Shown here: piece after piece, positions 6,146 to 14,847 of the stretch
Layout of the letters: each line of letters starts with the position of its first letter
Numbering within the stretch: the first letter of the stretch is position 1
Source: Christensenella sp. UBA1259
GTDB taxonomy: Bacteria; Bacillota; Clostridia; Christensenellales; Borkfalkiaceae
Assembly (NCBI GenBank): GCA_002308755.1
Contig: DBVR01000038.1
Coordinates: 217-21,863, forward strand
DNA length: 21,647 nucleotides
Direction of reading: 5' to 3'
Translations under genes and position numbers: made by a program
The notes under the pieces: generated by a model
Seen by the model: the letters and a program-made list of their open reading frames with translations, nothing else
What the model was told of the DNA's origin: nothing
The model's database searches: none

Positions 6146-6574
6146 ATGGCCGGTAAAAATTACGTTCATCAATTAGACGCAAAAAACCGTATGCGTATAC
6201 CGGCTAAATTGCGTGAAGAAATCGGCGAAGGTTACAGCGTAACCGTCGGCGCGGGCGGGTGTCTTTACGTTTACTCGAAGGAACAGACGGAAGAAGTAAA
6301 GGCGAGCCTTAAAAACATAAACGCTTACAGGGACAAGCAGTTAAAGGCGGCGAGATTTATTCTCTACAATCTCTGGGAAGCGGAGGAAGACAATCAGGGA
6401 AGGATACTTCTTCCCGAAAATTTGAGAAAGTTTGCGAAGATAGAGAAAAACGTGGTTGTGTTCAAAGGACCTAATTGCGTGGAGATATGGAGCGAAGAGG
6501 TCTGGAACGAATATTTTGCCGACGTTAATTTCGAAGAACTTGCGGACGCGATAGACAGTCTTAAAGATGACTGA
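6146..6574 (+). CDS. mraZ: MraZ, dcw-cluster transcriptional regulator
   Basis: This 142-residue protein has the two tandem SpoVT/AbrB-like halves of MraZ: YVHQLDAKNRMRIPAKLRE near the N-terminus and EEDNQGRILLPENLRKFA in the second half. MraZ forms a ring-shaped oligomer that binds direct repeats upstream of its own gene and represses or tunes the division cluster; such repeats are present here. The ATG at 6146 follows an AAGGGGTG ribosome-binding site. Its last 8 nt overlap the start of rsmH, typical of coupled translation at the head of the cluster. Confidence 0.95.
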   Translation: MAGKNYVHQLDAKNRMRIPAKLREEIGEGYSVTVGAGGCLYVYSKEQTEEVKASLKNINAYRDKQLKAARFILYNLWEAEEDNQGRILLPENLRKFAKIEKNVVVFKGPNCVEIWSEEVWNEYFADVNFEELADAIDSLKDD

Positions 6575-7505
6575 GTTAAATCATATTCCCGTAATGCTTG
6601 AAGAAAGTCTTTCGGGGCTTAACGTAAAGCGCGGCGGGGTTTATTTCGACGGAACTTTAGGCGGCGGCGGACACTCTTACGAGATATTGAAACGAAGCGC
6701 GCCGACCGGAAAACTTATCGCCACCGATTTAGACGGTTACGCGATAGAAAGGGCAAAGGAAAAACTCAAAGAATTCAACGGCAGGTTTTTTCTTTTTCGG
6801 GACAATTTCAAAAATTTCGGGGCTATCGCCGAAGAACTCGGGATAGACGGTTTCGACGGGATACTTTTGGATCTCGGCGTTTCGAGTTTTCAACTCGACG
6901 ACCGTTCGAGGGGATTTTCCTATCTTGCGCAGGACGAAAAACTCGATATGCGCATGGACGTTACGAAATCTCTTACCGCCGAAAAGATAGTCAACGAGTA
7001 CACGGAAGAAGGACTTTGCGAGATACTGAAAGAGTACGGCGAAGAGAAGTTTTACGGTAATATCGCCAAAAATATTCTGCTTGAAAGGGCTAAAAAACGC
7101 ATAGAAACGGTAGGGGAGTTGAACGCGATAATAGAACGCAGCATCCCCGCGAAATTCAAAAAAGACGGACACCCGTCCAAGCGTACGTTTCAGGCGTTAA
7201 GGATAGAAGTAAACGGAGAACTTTCGGGGCTGTACGAAACGGTCGTAAACTTATCGAGAGCGTTGAAAAAAGGCGGCAGGATAGCGATAATCACCTTTCA
7301 CTCGTTGGAAGACAGAATAGTGAAAAGGGCGTTCAAAGAACTCGAAACAGACTGCATCTGCGACAAAAGTTTACCTTTCTGCGTATGCGGGAAGAAGAAA
7401 GAGATAAATATCATAAGTAAGCATCCCGTAACGGCGGGAGAAGAAGAACTGAAAGCAAATAAAAGGGCGAAAAGCGCGAAACTGCGCATAGCGGAAAGGG
7501 TGTAA
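6567..7505 (+). CDS. rsmH: 16S rRNA (cytosine1402-N4) methyltransferase RsmH
   Basis: This 312-residue enzyme N4-methylates C1402 in the decoding centre of 16S rRNA with S-adenosylmethionine. Seen: the N-terminal HIPVMLEE, the SAM-binding FDGTLGGGGHS (27-36), the LLDLGVSSFQLDDRSRGFSY block, GHPSKRTFQALRIEVN and IITFHSLEDRIVKRAF, all diagnostic of RsmH/MraW. Length is normal. The ATG at 6567 overlaps mraZ by 8 nt and has only a weak ribosome-binding site, so translation is probably coupled. It follows mraZ as in most Firmicutes clusters. Confidence 0.96.
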   Translation: MTELNHIPVMLEESLSGLNVKRGGVYFDGTLGGGGHSYEILKRSAPTGKLIATDLDGYAIERAKEKLKEFNGRFFLFRDNFKNFGAIAEELGIDGFDGILLDLGVSSFQLDDRSRGFSYLAQDEKLDMRMDVTKSLTAEKIVNEYTEEGLCEILKEYGEEKFYGNIAKNILLERAKKRIETVGELNAIIERSIPAKFKKDGHPSKRTFQALRIEVNGELSGLYETVVNLSRALKKGGRIAIITFHSLEDRIVKRAFKELETDCICDKSLPFCVCGKKKEINIISKHPVTAGEEELKANKRAKSAKLRIAERV

Positions 7506-7525
7506 AGATCACCGAGGAGATAATT

Positions 7526-8128
7526 ATGTTGACGACGAGACGTAATACAGGTTCATCTGAAAGCGGTTCTGCGATAGACGTGTTGGAAAGAAGAAATCCG
7601 TCTATGTTCGAAGAAACGGAAAGTCGGGAAAGTCTGGACGCCGAGCGCGAAAAAATGCACCGTAATCTTAACATGCTTTTATACGGCGACACGGCGGAGC
7701 AAGAAGTTACCGAAACTGCCGAAGAAGTAGCCGAAGATACCGCGCCCGAAATACAGGCGGAAGCGAGATCCGACGACGATATACGTCCGACGTCCACTAC
7801 TATGCAGTTCGGCGACGGGGACGTTTCCAACGTATATAACGACATGGAAAAGAGTAAAGAACAGGAAAAGACTTCGTACAAGTTAAACGGCAGAGGCAAA
7901 TTCGTCGTTGCGTTGTACGCGCTTACCGTGATGGTGATACTTGCGCTTATCGTTCTCAACACCGGAGTTTTGGCGTCGCTTAAAAGAACCAACGAAGCGA
8001 AAGCGGAAACTCTTAATTCGCGCATAGCGGAATACAACGCGCTTACCGAAAGGATAGACGCTATTTCCACGGACGATTACGTCGTTTCGGTGGCGCAGAA
8101 CGAATACGGTATGGTAAAAGGTAATTAA
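7526..8128 (+). CDS. ftsL: FtsL-like divisome protein with long acidic N-terminal extension
   Basis: This 200-residue single-pass protein occupies the ftsL position between rsmH and ftsI. Residues 1-125 are hydrophilic and acidic (TAEQEVTETAEEVAEDTAPE), the helix FVVALYALTVMVILALIVLN spans about 126-145, and residues 150-200 form a short periplasm-side coiled coil (KRTNEAKAETLNSRIAEYNALTERI) ending in SVAQNEYGMVKGN, the FtsL/DivIC-like tail. FtsL normally recruits FtsB/DivIC and activates FtsWI, and is about 90-130 residues long, so the cytoplasmic part here is unusually long. GAGGAG lies 6 nt before the ATG. Sequence identity to FtsL is low; the call rests on topology, tail and synteny. Confidence 0.75.
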   Translation: MLTTRRNTGSSESGSAIDVLERRNPSMFEETESRESLDAEREKMHRNLNMLLYGDTAEQEVTETAEEVAEDTAPEIQAEARSDDDIRPTSTTMQFGDGDVSNVYNDMEKSKEQEKTSYKLNGRGKFVVALYALTVMVILALIVLNTGVLASLKRTNEAKAETLNSRIAEYNALTERIDAISTDDYVVSVAQNEYGMVKGN

Positions 8129-8154
8129 AACGGCCGTCGGGGAATATACTTAAT

Positions 8155-9906
8155 TTGAAGAAAATTAAGGAGATCCCGAGAATAAAACAAGATTTTTCGA
8201 TAACGGTTTTACGAAAGAGGTTATTTGCAATAGTTATTGCGGTAGCCTTTTTATTTTGCTTCGTTTTGGGCAGACTGTTCTACGTTCAGGTGATATGGGG
8301 CGAAGACTTGCAGGAAAAGGCTTTGGATCAGTGGACGAGAGAAATACCAGTGGTGGCGGCGCGCGGCAGGATAACCGACTTAAACGGCGTTGTGCTTGCC
8401 GATAACGACGATACCTATACCGTGTTCGTGAGAAAAAAGGCGGTAAAAGATATGGGAAAGTTGTGCGAAACGCTTTCCGACGTCTTATCTTTGGACTACG
8501 AATACGTCTATAAACGTCTGACCGAGACGAGATCCGGCGAAGTTACGGTAAAAAAGCAGGTGAAAAAGGACAAGATAAACGCGCTTTTATCGTATAATTT
8601 CGACGGCGTGTATTATTCTCGGGACAATTCGAGAACGTATCCGTACAACGAAACGCTGGCGCAGGTTCTGGGGTTTACTTCTACCGACGGCAAAGGACAG
8701 GCGGGGCTGGAACTGTATTACGATAAGTACCTTAAAGGCATGGACGGCGAAATACTTTACGAAACCGACATAGTGGGCGTCGAGATAGACGGCGGGAAAG
8801 CGAGTTATATTCCCGCGACCGACGGGCTCAACGTAAAACTCACGATAGACAGCGAAATACAGCAACTTTGCGAATCGGCTATGACCGAAGCCTACGAGAT
8901 ACATAGCGCGAAAAGCGCGCAGATGCTGGTGATGGATCCGTCGTCGGGCGCGATAAGGGCGGTAGCCATAAAGCCTTCTTTCGACCTTAACGAAGTACCG
9001 AGAGACGATCTGGACGCGCTTGCGAAACTCAGCCGCAACAATCTGTTCTGTGATGTTTACGAGCCGGGTTCGACTTTCAAAATACTTACTTCCGCGGCGA
9101 ATATAGAAGAACACCTGCAAGGGAATAAGTCGGCGTTTTCGGTAGAACACGTTTTTTCTTCTTCGCGATACAGGTACGTCGACGGGCAGCGGGTAAAGTG
9201 TTGGAGCAATCACGCGAACGGCAAACACTCGAACCTTAATCTTCAGGGCGCGCTTAACAACAGTTGCAACCCGATATTCGTAGATATCGCTATGTCTTTG
9301 GGCAAGGCAACCATGTATAAATACATAGACCTTTTCGGGTACGGCAGCGTAACGGGAGTGGATTTCAACGGCGAATCGCAAGGCATGATACTGCCTATGT
9401 CGGCGGTATTAAACGTCGATCTCGCGAGGATAGCCTTCGGGCAGACTATCGCCGTAACGGGGTTGCAACTTGCGGCGGCGACTGCGGCGGCGGTAAACGG
9501 CGGCAAGTACTACGTTCCGTATCTCTTGGAAGAGATATATTCGGATTTCGGCGTAATCGCCGAAAAGAATCTTCCCAAACTCAAAAACAGGGTGATAAGC
9601 GAAAAGGCGTCGGCTATTCTTTCTTCAATGCTCGAAAAGGTGGTGGAAGAAGGATCGGGCAAGCAGGCGTACATAGAAGGCGCTAAAGTCGCGGGCAAGA
9701 CGGGTACGGCGCAAAAGTACGAAAACGGCAGGATTGCGGCGGGCAAGTACGTGGCGTCTTTCGTGGGGTATTTCCCCGCGGACGACCCGAAATATCTCGC
9801 GTTGGTGGTTATAGACGAGCCGAAAGGCGAATATTACGGCAGTACGGTTGCGGCGCCCTACGCAAAACAGGTGTTCGAAGGCATTATTAAACTAAAAGGG
9901 ATGTAA
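8155..9906 (+). CDS. ftsI: Class B penicillin-binding protein, division transpeptidase
   Basis: This 583-residue septal transpeptidase cross-links peptidoglycan outside the membrane. One N-terminal helix (about 23-45), the dimerisation domain starting RGRITDLNGVVLA (70-82), and the transpeptidase motifs Ser306-TFK309, Ser370-Cys-Asn372 and Lys515-Thr-Gly517 are all present. There are no PASTA domains, so it is FtsI/PBP2B-like rather than a typical SpoVD. The start is TTG at 8155, with GGGGA about 11 nt upstream; no ATG or GTG is available in the open frame back to 8125. A strong AAGGAG (8166-8171) lies inside the predicted coding region with no canonical start at the right distance after it, so the N-terminus is uncertain. 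Confidence 0.93.
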   Translation: MKKIKEIPRIKQDFSITVLRKRLFAIVIAVAFLFCFVLGRLFYVQVIWGEDLQEKALDQWTREIPVVAARGRITDLNGVVLADNDDTYTVFVRKKAVKDMGKLCETLSDVLSLDYEYVYKRLTETRSGEVTVKKQVKKDKINALLSYNFDGVYYSRDNSRTYPYNETLAQVLGFTSTDGKGQAGLELYYDKYLKGMDGEILYETDIVGVEIDGGKASYIPATDGLNVKLTIDSEIQQLCESAMTEAYEIHSAKSAQMLVMDPSSGAIRAVAIKPSFDLNEVPRDDLDALAKLSRNNLFCDVYEPGSTFKILTSAANIEEHLQGNKSAFSVEHVFSSSRYRYVDGQRVKCWSNHANGKHSNLNLQGALNNSCNPIFVDIAMSLGKATMYKYIDLFGYGSVTGVDFNGESQGMILPMSAVLNVDLARIAFGQTIAVTGLQLAAATAAAVNGGKYYVPYLLEEIYSDFGVIAEKNLPKLKNRVISEKASAILSSMLEKVVEEGSGKQAYIEGAKVAGKTGTAQKYENGRIAAGKYVASFVGYFPADDPKYLALVVIDEPKGEYYGSTVAAPYAKQVFEGIIKLKGM

Positions 9907-9910
9907 CGGT

Positions 9911-11356
9911 ATGAAACTTTCGGAATTGATAAAAGGGGTAGACGTAAAGGAAAAGATATCTTTTTCCGATAAAGAAATAAAGGACGTAATAACGGACAGC
10001 AAGGCGGTTACCCGCGGTAGTCTTTTCGTATGCTTAAAAGGCGAAAATTTTGACGGGCATAATTTTATAAGACAGGCGGAAAGTTACGGCGCGGCGGCGG
10101 TAGTTACCGAAAAACGCGTCGATACGCCGATAGCGCAGATAATTACGGAAGACGCGCGAAAAGCCGTCGGCGTGATAGCGTCCAACTTTTACGGAAACCC
10201 TGCGAAGAAAATGCGGTTTATAGGGGTAACGGGGACAAACGGCAAGACGACGACGGCGCATCTTATAACTTCGATTCTGGTAAAAAGCGGGGTAAAATGC
10301 GGACTTTTAGGCACTTTGGGGGTGTTTTACGGCGGTAAATTTTCCGAATCCGCTCTTACGACGCCCGATCCTTTGGAATTTCACAGAATACTTGCCGATA
10401 TGTGCAAAGAGTCGGTGGAAGCGGTGGTAATGGAAGTTTCGGCGCACGCCGCCGCGTTAAGAAAACTTTACGGAGTGCCTTTCGAAATAGCGGTGTTCAC
10501 CAACCTTACGCAGGATCATCTCGACTTTTTCGGGGATATGGAAAACTATAAAAACGCAAAACTCGGCTTTCTGAAAGAAAACGCCGAAAAATACGTCGTC
10601 GCAAACGCCGACGACTCGGCGTGCGGGGAAATACTTTCCCTAAAAGGGGTAAAAACGGTAACTTACGGCGTGGAAAACCCGTCGGACGTTTTCGCGATAG
10701 ATTTAAAGGAAAACCCGTCGTCTACGGAATTTATAATGAATCTTTTCGACAGAATATACGAAGTAAAACTGAATCTTATAGGCAGGTTCAACGTGTATAA
10801 CGCGCTTGCCGCCGCTACTGCGGCGGCGCTTTACGGAGTAAATACCGACGACGTCGCCGAAGGGTTGGAACTCGTAAAGGGGATAGACGGCAGACTTCAA
10901 TGCGTTTACGACGGCAAATTCGGGGTGTATCTCGATTACGCGCACACTCCCGACGGGCTTAAAAAGGCGCTTGCCGCCATGCGCCCGCACACCCGCGGCA
11001 AACTTATATGCGTGTTCGGTTGCGGCGGCAACAGGGATAAGGAAAAACGCCCCGTAATGGGCAGGATAAGCGGAGAAACGGCTGACTTTACCGTGATCAC
11101 CACCGACAACCCGCGATTCGAAGACGCTATGGATATAATATGGCAGATAGAATCGGGGATAAGTACGGTAACGGATAAATACGTCGCGATACAGGAAAGA
11201 AAGGAAGCGATAAGGTACGCGATATCGGTTGCCGAAAGCGGCGACGTAATACTCATAGCGGGCAAAGGCAGCGAAAAGTATCAGGAAGTTTTCGGTATAA
11301 AAAAGGTATATAATGACAAAGATACCGTGGAAGAAATAATTCGGAGCGTAACTTGA
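9911..11356 (+). CDS. murE: UDP-MurNAc-tripeptide synthetase MurE
   Basis: This 481-residue Mur ligase adds the third amino acid to UDP-MurNAc-L-Ala-D-Glu using ATP. Seen: P-loop GVTGTNGKTTT (105-115), the TTPDPLEF substrate loop, EVSAHA, TNLTQDHLDFF, YKNAK with the lysine normally carbamylated, and LDYAHTPDGL. The specificity motif is Asp399-Asn-Pro-Arg402, the form found in enzymes that add meso-diaminopimelate rather than lysine, so the cell wall is probably mDAP type. The ATG is 4 nt after the ftsI stop. The downstream TTG of mraY overlaps its stop codon. murF, usually next, is missing. Confidence 0.96.
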   Translation: MKLSELIKGVDVKEKISFSDKEIKDVITDSKAVTRGSLFVCLKGENFDGHNFIRQAESYGAAAVVTEKRVDTPIAQIITEDARKAVGVIASNFYGNPAKKMRFIGVTGTNGKTTTAHLITSILVKSGVKCGLLGTLGVFYGGKFSESALTTPDPLEFHRILADMCKESVEAVVMEVSAHAAALRKLYGVPFEIAVFTNLTQDHLDFFGDMENYKNAKLGFLKENAEKYVVANADDSACGEILSLKGVKTVTYGVENPSDVFAIDLKENPSSTEFIMNLFDRIYEVKLNLIGRFNVYNALAAATAAALYGVNTDDVAEGLELVKGIDGRLQCVYDGKFGVYLDYAHTPDGLKKALAAMRPHTRGKLICVFGCGGNRDKEKRPVMGRISGETADFTVITTDNPRFEDAMDIIWQIESGISTVTDKYVAIQERKEAIRYAISVAESGDVILIAGKGSEKYQEVFGIKKVYNDKDTVEEIIRSVT

Positions 11357-12336
11357 AAACCGTTTTACTTGGCGCGCTCGCCGCGTTTGTTCTTACTTTG
11401 GTTGCGGGCGTTATATGCGTTCCGCTTTTAAGGAAAATAAAGGCGGGACAACCTATCTTAACTTACGTTAAAGCCCACGAAAGCAAAAGCGGAACGCCCA
11501 CTATGGGCGGGCTGTTTTTTATTCTTTCGGCGACGGCGGTGTTTTTTGCGTTTAAAGGCTATGAAGAAAGCGTCGCCGTGATGGCGATAGCCTTCGGGCT
11601 TTTTTATATGCTTATAGGGTTTTTGGACGACTTTATCAAGGTGAGATACGGCAAAAACGAAGGGTTAAAGCCCTACCAGAAGATATTTTTCCAGACGGCG
11701 GTCTCCGTCGTCGCGGGGTTTTACGCGTACAGGAACGGGCTGACTTTTTTCCATATTCCCTTCGTGAAAAAGACCGTCGATATAGGCGCGTTTATCGTGC
11801 CTTTCGCGATTTTTACGATGATAGCCGTTACCAACAGCGTGAACCTTACCGACGGCTTGGACGGGCTTGCGGGCGGCGCTTGTCTTTGTTATTTTCTTTG
11901 CTTTATCGCTCTTTCGGCGGCGGAAAACGCGCTTTTCGGCTACGACCTTCTGCGCGGCGGACAGTGGGACAAACTGCGACTTTTATCGGCGTGTCTTGCG
12001 GGCGCGACGGCGGGGTTTTTGGTTTTCAACGTAAGTAAAGCCGCCGTTTTTATGGGGGATACGGGGTCGTTGTCTCTCGGCGGGTTTATCGGTGCGATAA
12101 GCATTTTTTCCGGCAACGGACTGTTTATTCCGATAATAGGAGTAACGTTCGTTATATCCTGCGCTTCGGTGATAATTCAGGTGGCGCACTTTAAAAGAAC
12201 GCGCCGCCGCGTTTTTCTTATGGCGCCGTTGCATCACCATTTTCAGATGAAAGGAAAGACCGAAGCGCAAATTTCCTATTTCTATTCTCTTATAACCGTC
12301 ATAACGGGAACGATCTGCGTCATATTCTATTTATGA
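11353..12336 (+). CDS. mraY: Phospho-N-acetylmuramoyl-pentapeptide-transferase MraY
   Basis: This 327-residue polytopic membrane enzyme transfers phospho-MurNAc-pentapeptide to undecaprenyl phosphate, producing lipid I. Diagnostic motifs: HESKSGTPTMGGLFF, FLDDFIKVRYGKNEGL, NSVNLTDGLDGLAGG, FMGDTGSLSLGGFIG and APLHHHFQMKGKTEAQI, which include the catalytic/Mg-binding aspartates and the His cluster. About ten hydrophobic segments. Initiation is at TTG (11353), which overlaps the murE stop by 4 nt (TTGA); GGAG lies 6 nt upstream, supporting this start. Confidence 0.97.
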   Translation: MKTVLLGALAAFVLTLVAGVICVPLLRKIKAGQPILTYVKAHESKSGTPTMGGLFFILSATAVFFAFKGYEESVAVMAIAFGLFYMLIGFLDDFIKVRYGKNEGLKPYQKIFFQTAVSVVAGFYAYRNGLTFFHIPFVKKTVDIGAFIVPFAIFTMIAVTNSVNLTDGLDGLAGGACLCYFLCFIALSAAENALFGYDLLRGGQWDKLRLLSACLAGATAGFLVFNVSKAAVFMGDTGSLSLGGFIGAISIFSGNGLFIPIIGVTFVISCASVIIQVAHFKRTRRRVFLMAPLHHHFQMKGKTEAQISYFYSLITVITGTICVIFYL

Positions 12337-12345
12337 GGTGGGATT

Positions 12346-13689
12346 ATGTATATAAAAACGCAAACTTTTCTCGTTCTGGGAATATCCAGAAGCGGGCTTT
12401 CTGCGGCGAAATATTTACTCGGTAACGGCGCGAAAGCCCTGTTTTTTTACGAAGAAGCCGCGGGAGAAAAGATAGAAAAGGCAAAAGAAGAGATAATCTC
12501 TTTAGGCGGCAAAGAAACGGGAAAAGACGACGTGGAAGAAACGCTCGGCGTAACCGACGTTCTCGTAATAAGCCCCGGGGTAGCGATAAATCATCCCGTG
12601 GCGGTGGCGGCGAGAAACAAGGGCGTAAAGATAATGGGGGAACTTGAACTTGCGTACAGGGCGTTTATCCCGCCCGTGATAGCGGTAACCGGCACCAACG
12701 GCAAGACGACTACGGTAACCGTTATAAACGACCTGTTGAAGGCGGCGGGATATTCTTCCCAAGCGGTGGGGAATATCGGGATACCGTTTACCGAAAAGAT
12801 AGGATCGGGTAAAGACACGGTGTTCGTCACGGAAGTTTCGAGTTTTCAGTTGGAAAGCGTGTCGTCGTTCACACCGCATATTTCGTGCGTTTTAAATATT
12901 TCTCCCGACCATCTGGAACGCCATTATTCTATGGAAAATTACGTGTTTTTGAAAAAGCGTATATTTATGAACCAACGGGAAAGCGAATACGCGATACTCA
13001 ATTTCGACGATCCCACGGTAAGGGGATTTTTCACGGAAGTAAAAGCCAAGGTATCGTGGGTTTCGGTAAAAGAAAAGGTGGACGGGGCGTATTTTTCCGA
13101 CGGATATCTTTGTTACGGCGAAGAAAAGGTAATTTCCGCCGACGACCTGCCGATAGGCGGCGAACACAACGTATACGATATGCTTTTTTCCATAGCGGCG
13201 GCAAAACTCATGGGGGTAAAAACTTCCGATATCGCGGAAACTCTGAAAAACTTTAAAGGCGTGCCTTTCCGCATGCAGACGGTTGCGGTAAAAGACGGCG
13301 TAACTTACGTCAACGATTCGAAGTCCACCAACACGGCTTCGGCGATAAACGCAATAAAATCGGTAAAAGGAGAGAAGATACTTATTTTAGGCGGCAGCGA
13401 AAAGGGCGAGACGTACGATAAACTTTTCGGAACCGTAAAGGAAAACGCCGTAAAACGGGTGGTTCTTACCGGCAAGTCGGCAAGGAATATGCTGTATTCG
13501 GCGGACAAAGCGGGGGTAGAAGATGTTACGGTGGTTCCCGATTTCGACACGGCGATAAAGGTCGCGAAACTTCTGGCGCAGGACGGCGATACGGTGCTTT
13601 TCAGTCCCGCTTGCGCGAGTTTCGACAGGTTTTCGGGGTTCGTGGAAAGGGGCAATCGCTTTAACGAGATAGTGGGGGTATCGCCGTGA
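12346..13689 (+). CDS. murD: UDP-MurNAc-L-alanine:D-glutamate ligase MurD
   Basis: This 447-residue cytoplasmic Mur ligase adds D-glutamate, made by the nearby MurI, to UDP-MurNAc-L-Ala. Seen: the Rossmann-like N-terminal domain (VLGISRSGLSAAKYL; DVLVISPGVAINHP), P-loop VTGTNGKTTT with Lys120, AVGNIGIPF, EVSSFQLE, NISPDHLERH, the second-domain NDSKSTNTASAINAI, and the C-terminal LFSPACASFDRFSGFVERGNRF, all signatures of MurD. GAGGTGG precedes the ATG; 9 nt separate it from mraY. The stop overlaps the ftsW start by 4 nt. Confidence 0.97.
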   Translation: MYIKTQTFLVLGISRSGLSAAKYLLGNGAKALFFYEEAAGEKIEKAKEEIISLGGKETGKDDVEETLGVTDVLVISPGVAINHPVAVAARNKGVKIMGELELAYRAFIPPVIAVTGTNGKTTTVTVINDLLKAAGYSSQAVGNIGIPFTEKIGSGKDTVFVTEVSSFQLESVSSFTPHISCVLNISPDHLERHYSMENYVFLKKRIFMNQRESEYAILNFDDPTVRGFFTEVKAKVSWVSVKEKVDGAYFSDGYLCYGEEKVISADDLPIGGEHNVYDMLFSIAAAKLMGVKTSDIAETLKNFKGVPFRMQTVAVKDGVTYVNDSKSTNTASAINAIKSVKGEKILILGGSEKGETYDKLFGTVKENAVKRVVLTGKSARNMLYSADKAGVEDVTVVPDFDTAIKVAKLLAQDGDTVLFSPACASFDRFSGFVERGNRFNEIVGVSP

Positions 13690-14801
13690 AAAAAAACCTT
13701 TTGCACTCCGAAAAAAAAGGCGATATCCTTCTTCTTTTCACGGTGATATTACTGTCCGTTACGGGCACGGTATTTATTTATTCCGCGAGCAATTATTCCG
13801 CGTCGGCGACTTACGGCGACGCCTTTTATTTCGTCAAAAAGCAGGCGATAGGAATAATTTTAGGCGTCGCCGCTATGATGTGCGCGTGTTTTTTCGACTA
13901 TAAAAAACTCAAAAAATTCACTCTGCCCGTGGCGATAGTGTCGTTTATCACCCTTATTTTGGTGTTTATCCCCGGTATCGGCGTGGAAAATTACGGTGCG
14001 AAACGCTGGATAAATCTCGGCGCGTTCACCGTTCAGCCGTCGGAGATAGCCAAGTTTGCCCTTATACTTTTCTGCGCGACCTATTATTCGCGTTTCAAGG
14101 GCGCGGGGGCGGGATTTGCAGGCAATATCCCCGTGCTTTTATTCGGCGGGGCAACGTGTTTATGCGTCATATTAGAGCCGAATATGTCCATAACGGTATG
14201 CATCGCCGTTCTCATGCTGACTATGATATTCGCGGCGGGGCTGAGACTTAAAACCATGCTGTTTCTTTTAGTTCCCGCGGCGGTCGGCGGCGTGCTTTTG
14301 ATACTTGCGGAACCTTACAGATTAAGCAGGCTTACGGCGTTCCTCAATCCTTGGTCCAGCCCGAAAGGCGAAGGGTATCAACTTTTGCAGTCGCTTTACG
14401 GTCTGGGATCGGGCGGATGGTTCGGAGTAGGACTTTTCAAATCTCGGCAAAAATACGCCTTTTTACCGTTTGCGGAGTCGGACTTTATACTTTCGGTCAT
14501 AGGCGAAGAGATAGGGTTTATCGGACTTTTCCTGTTCTTCGCGCTGATATTTTTCATAGTGTACCGTGGGCTTAAAATAGCGGCGAAAGCAGAAGACGTT
14601 TTCGGGTTCGTGCTGGCGGTGGGAATAACCATGATATTCGGCATACAGGCGATAATAAACGCCTTGGTGGTAACGGGCAGTATCCCGCCGACGGGGCTTC
14701 CTTTGCCTCTCGTTTCGAGCGGAAACACTTCGATAATAATCTTTATGGCGGAAATGGGGGTTCTTTACAACGTTTCCAAAAGGGGGAGTTTAACCTTTTA
14801 A
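13686..14801 (+). CDS. ftsW: SEDS-family peptidoglycan glycosyltransferase FtsW/SpoVE
   Basis: This 371-residue membrane protein has about ten hydrophobic segments and the SEDS signatures: ENYGAKRWINLGAFTVQPSEIAKFAL, LEPNMSITVCIAVLMLTM, LNPWSSPKGEGYQLLQS, the loop FAESDFILSVIGEE carrying the catalytic Asp, and GLPLPLVSSGNTS near the end. SEDS proteins polymerise lipid II together with a class B PBP, here the ftsI product. GTG at 13686 overlaps the murD stop (GTGA), with GGGGG about 8 nt upstream. Whether it acts in vegetative division (FtsW) or spore cortex synthesis (SpoVE) cannot be decided by sequence; location in the dcw cluster favours division. Confidence 0.94.
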   Translation: MKKNLLHSEKKGDILLLFTVILLSVTGTVFIYSASNYSASATYGDAFYFVKKQAIGIILGVAAMMCACFFDYKKLKKFTLPVAIVSFITLILVFIPGIGVENYGAKRWINLGAFTVQPSEIAKFALILFCATYYSRFKGAGAGFAGNIPVLLFGGATCLCVILEPNMSITVCIAVLMLTMIFAAGLRLKTMLFLLVPAAVGGVLLILAEPYRLSRLTAFLNPWSSPKGEGYQLLQSLYGLGSGGWFGVGLFKSRQKYAFLPFAESDFILSVIGEEIGFIGLFLFFALIFFIVYRGLKIAAKAEDVFGFVLAVGITMIFGIQAIINALVVTGSIPPTGLPLPLVSSGNTSIIIFMAEMGVLYNVSKRGSLTF

Positions 14802-14819
14802 GCGAAAAAACCATACAAT
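14790..14819 (+). promoter_or_regulatory. Possible internal promoter before murA
   Basis: TTAACC (14790-14795), 18-nt spacer, TACAAT (14814-14819). The start site near 14826 would leave about 22 nt before the preferred murA ATG at 14848. The -35 is poor, so this is tentative. Confidence 0.3.
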
Positions 14820-14847
14820 GAATTATCTTTTCAAGGTAAGGGTCTGT

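Noticed and set aside
7411..8070. 219-residue open frame on the minus strand opposite ftsL
   Set aside because: It is the antisense shadow of rsmH/ftsL; Ser/Val-rich with no family pattern, no ribosome-binding site, and the plus-strand ftsL is supported by RBS, topology and synteny.
8587..9381. 264-residue minus-strand open frame opposite ftsI
   Set aside because: Arg/Tyr-rich composition typical of the reverse complement of a biased gene; ftsI has all catalytic motifs on the other strand.
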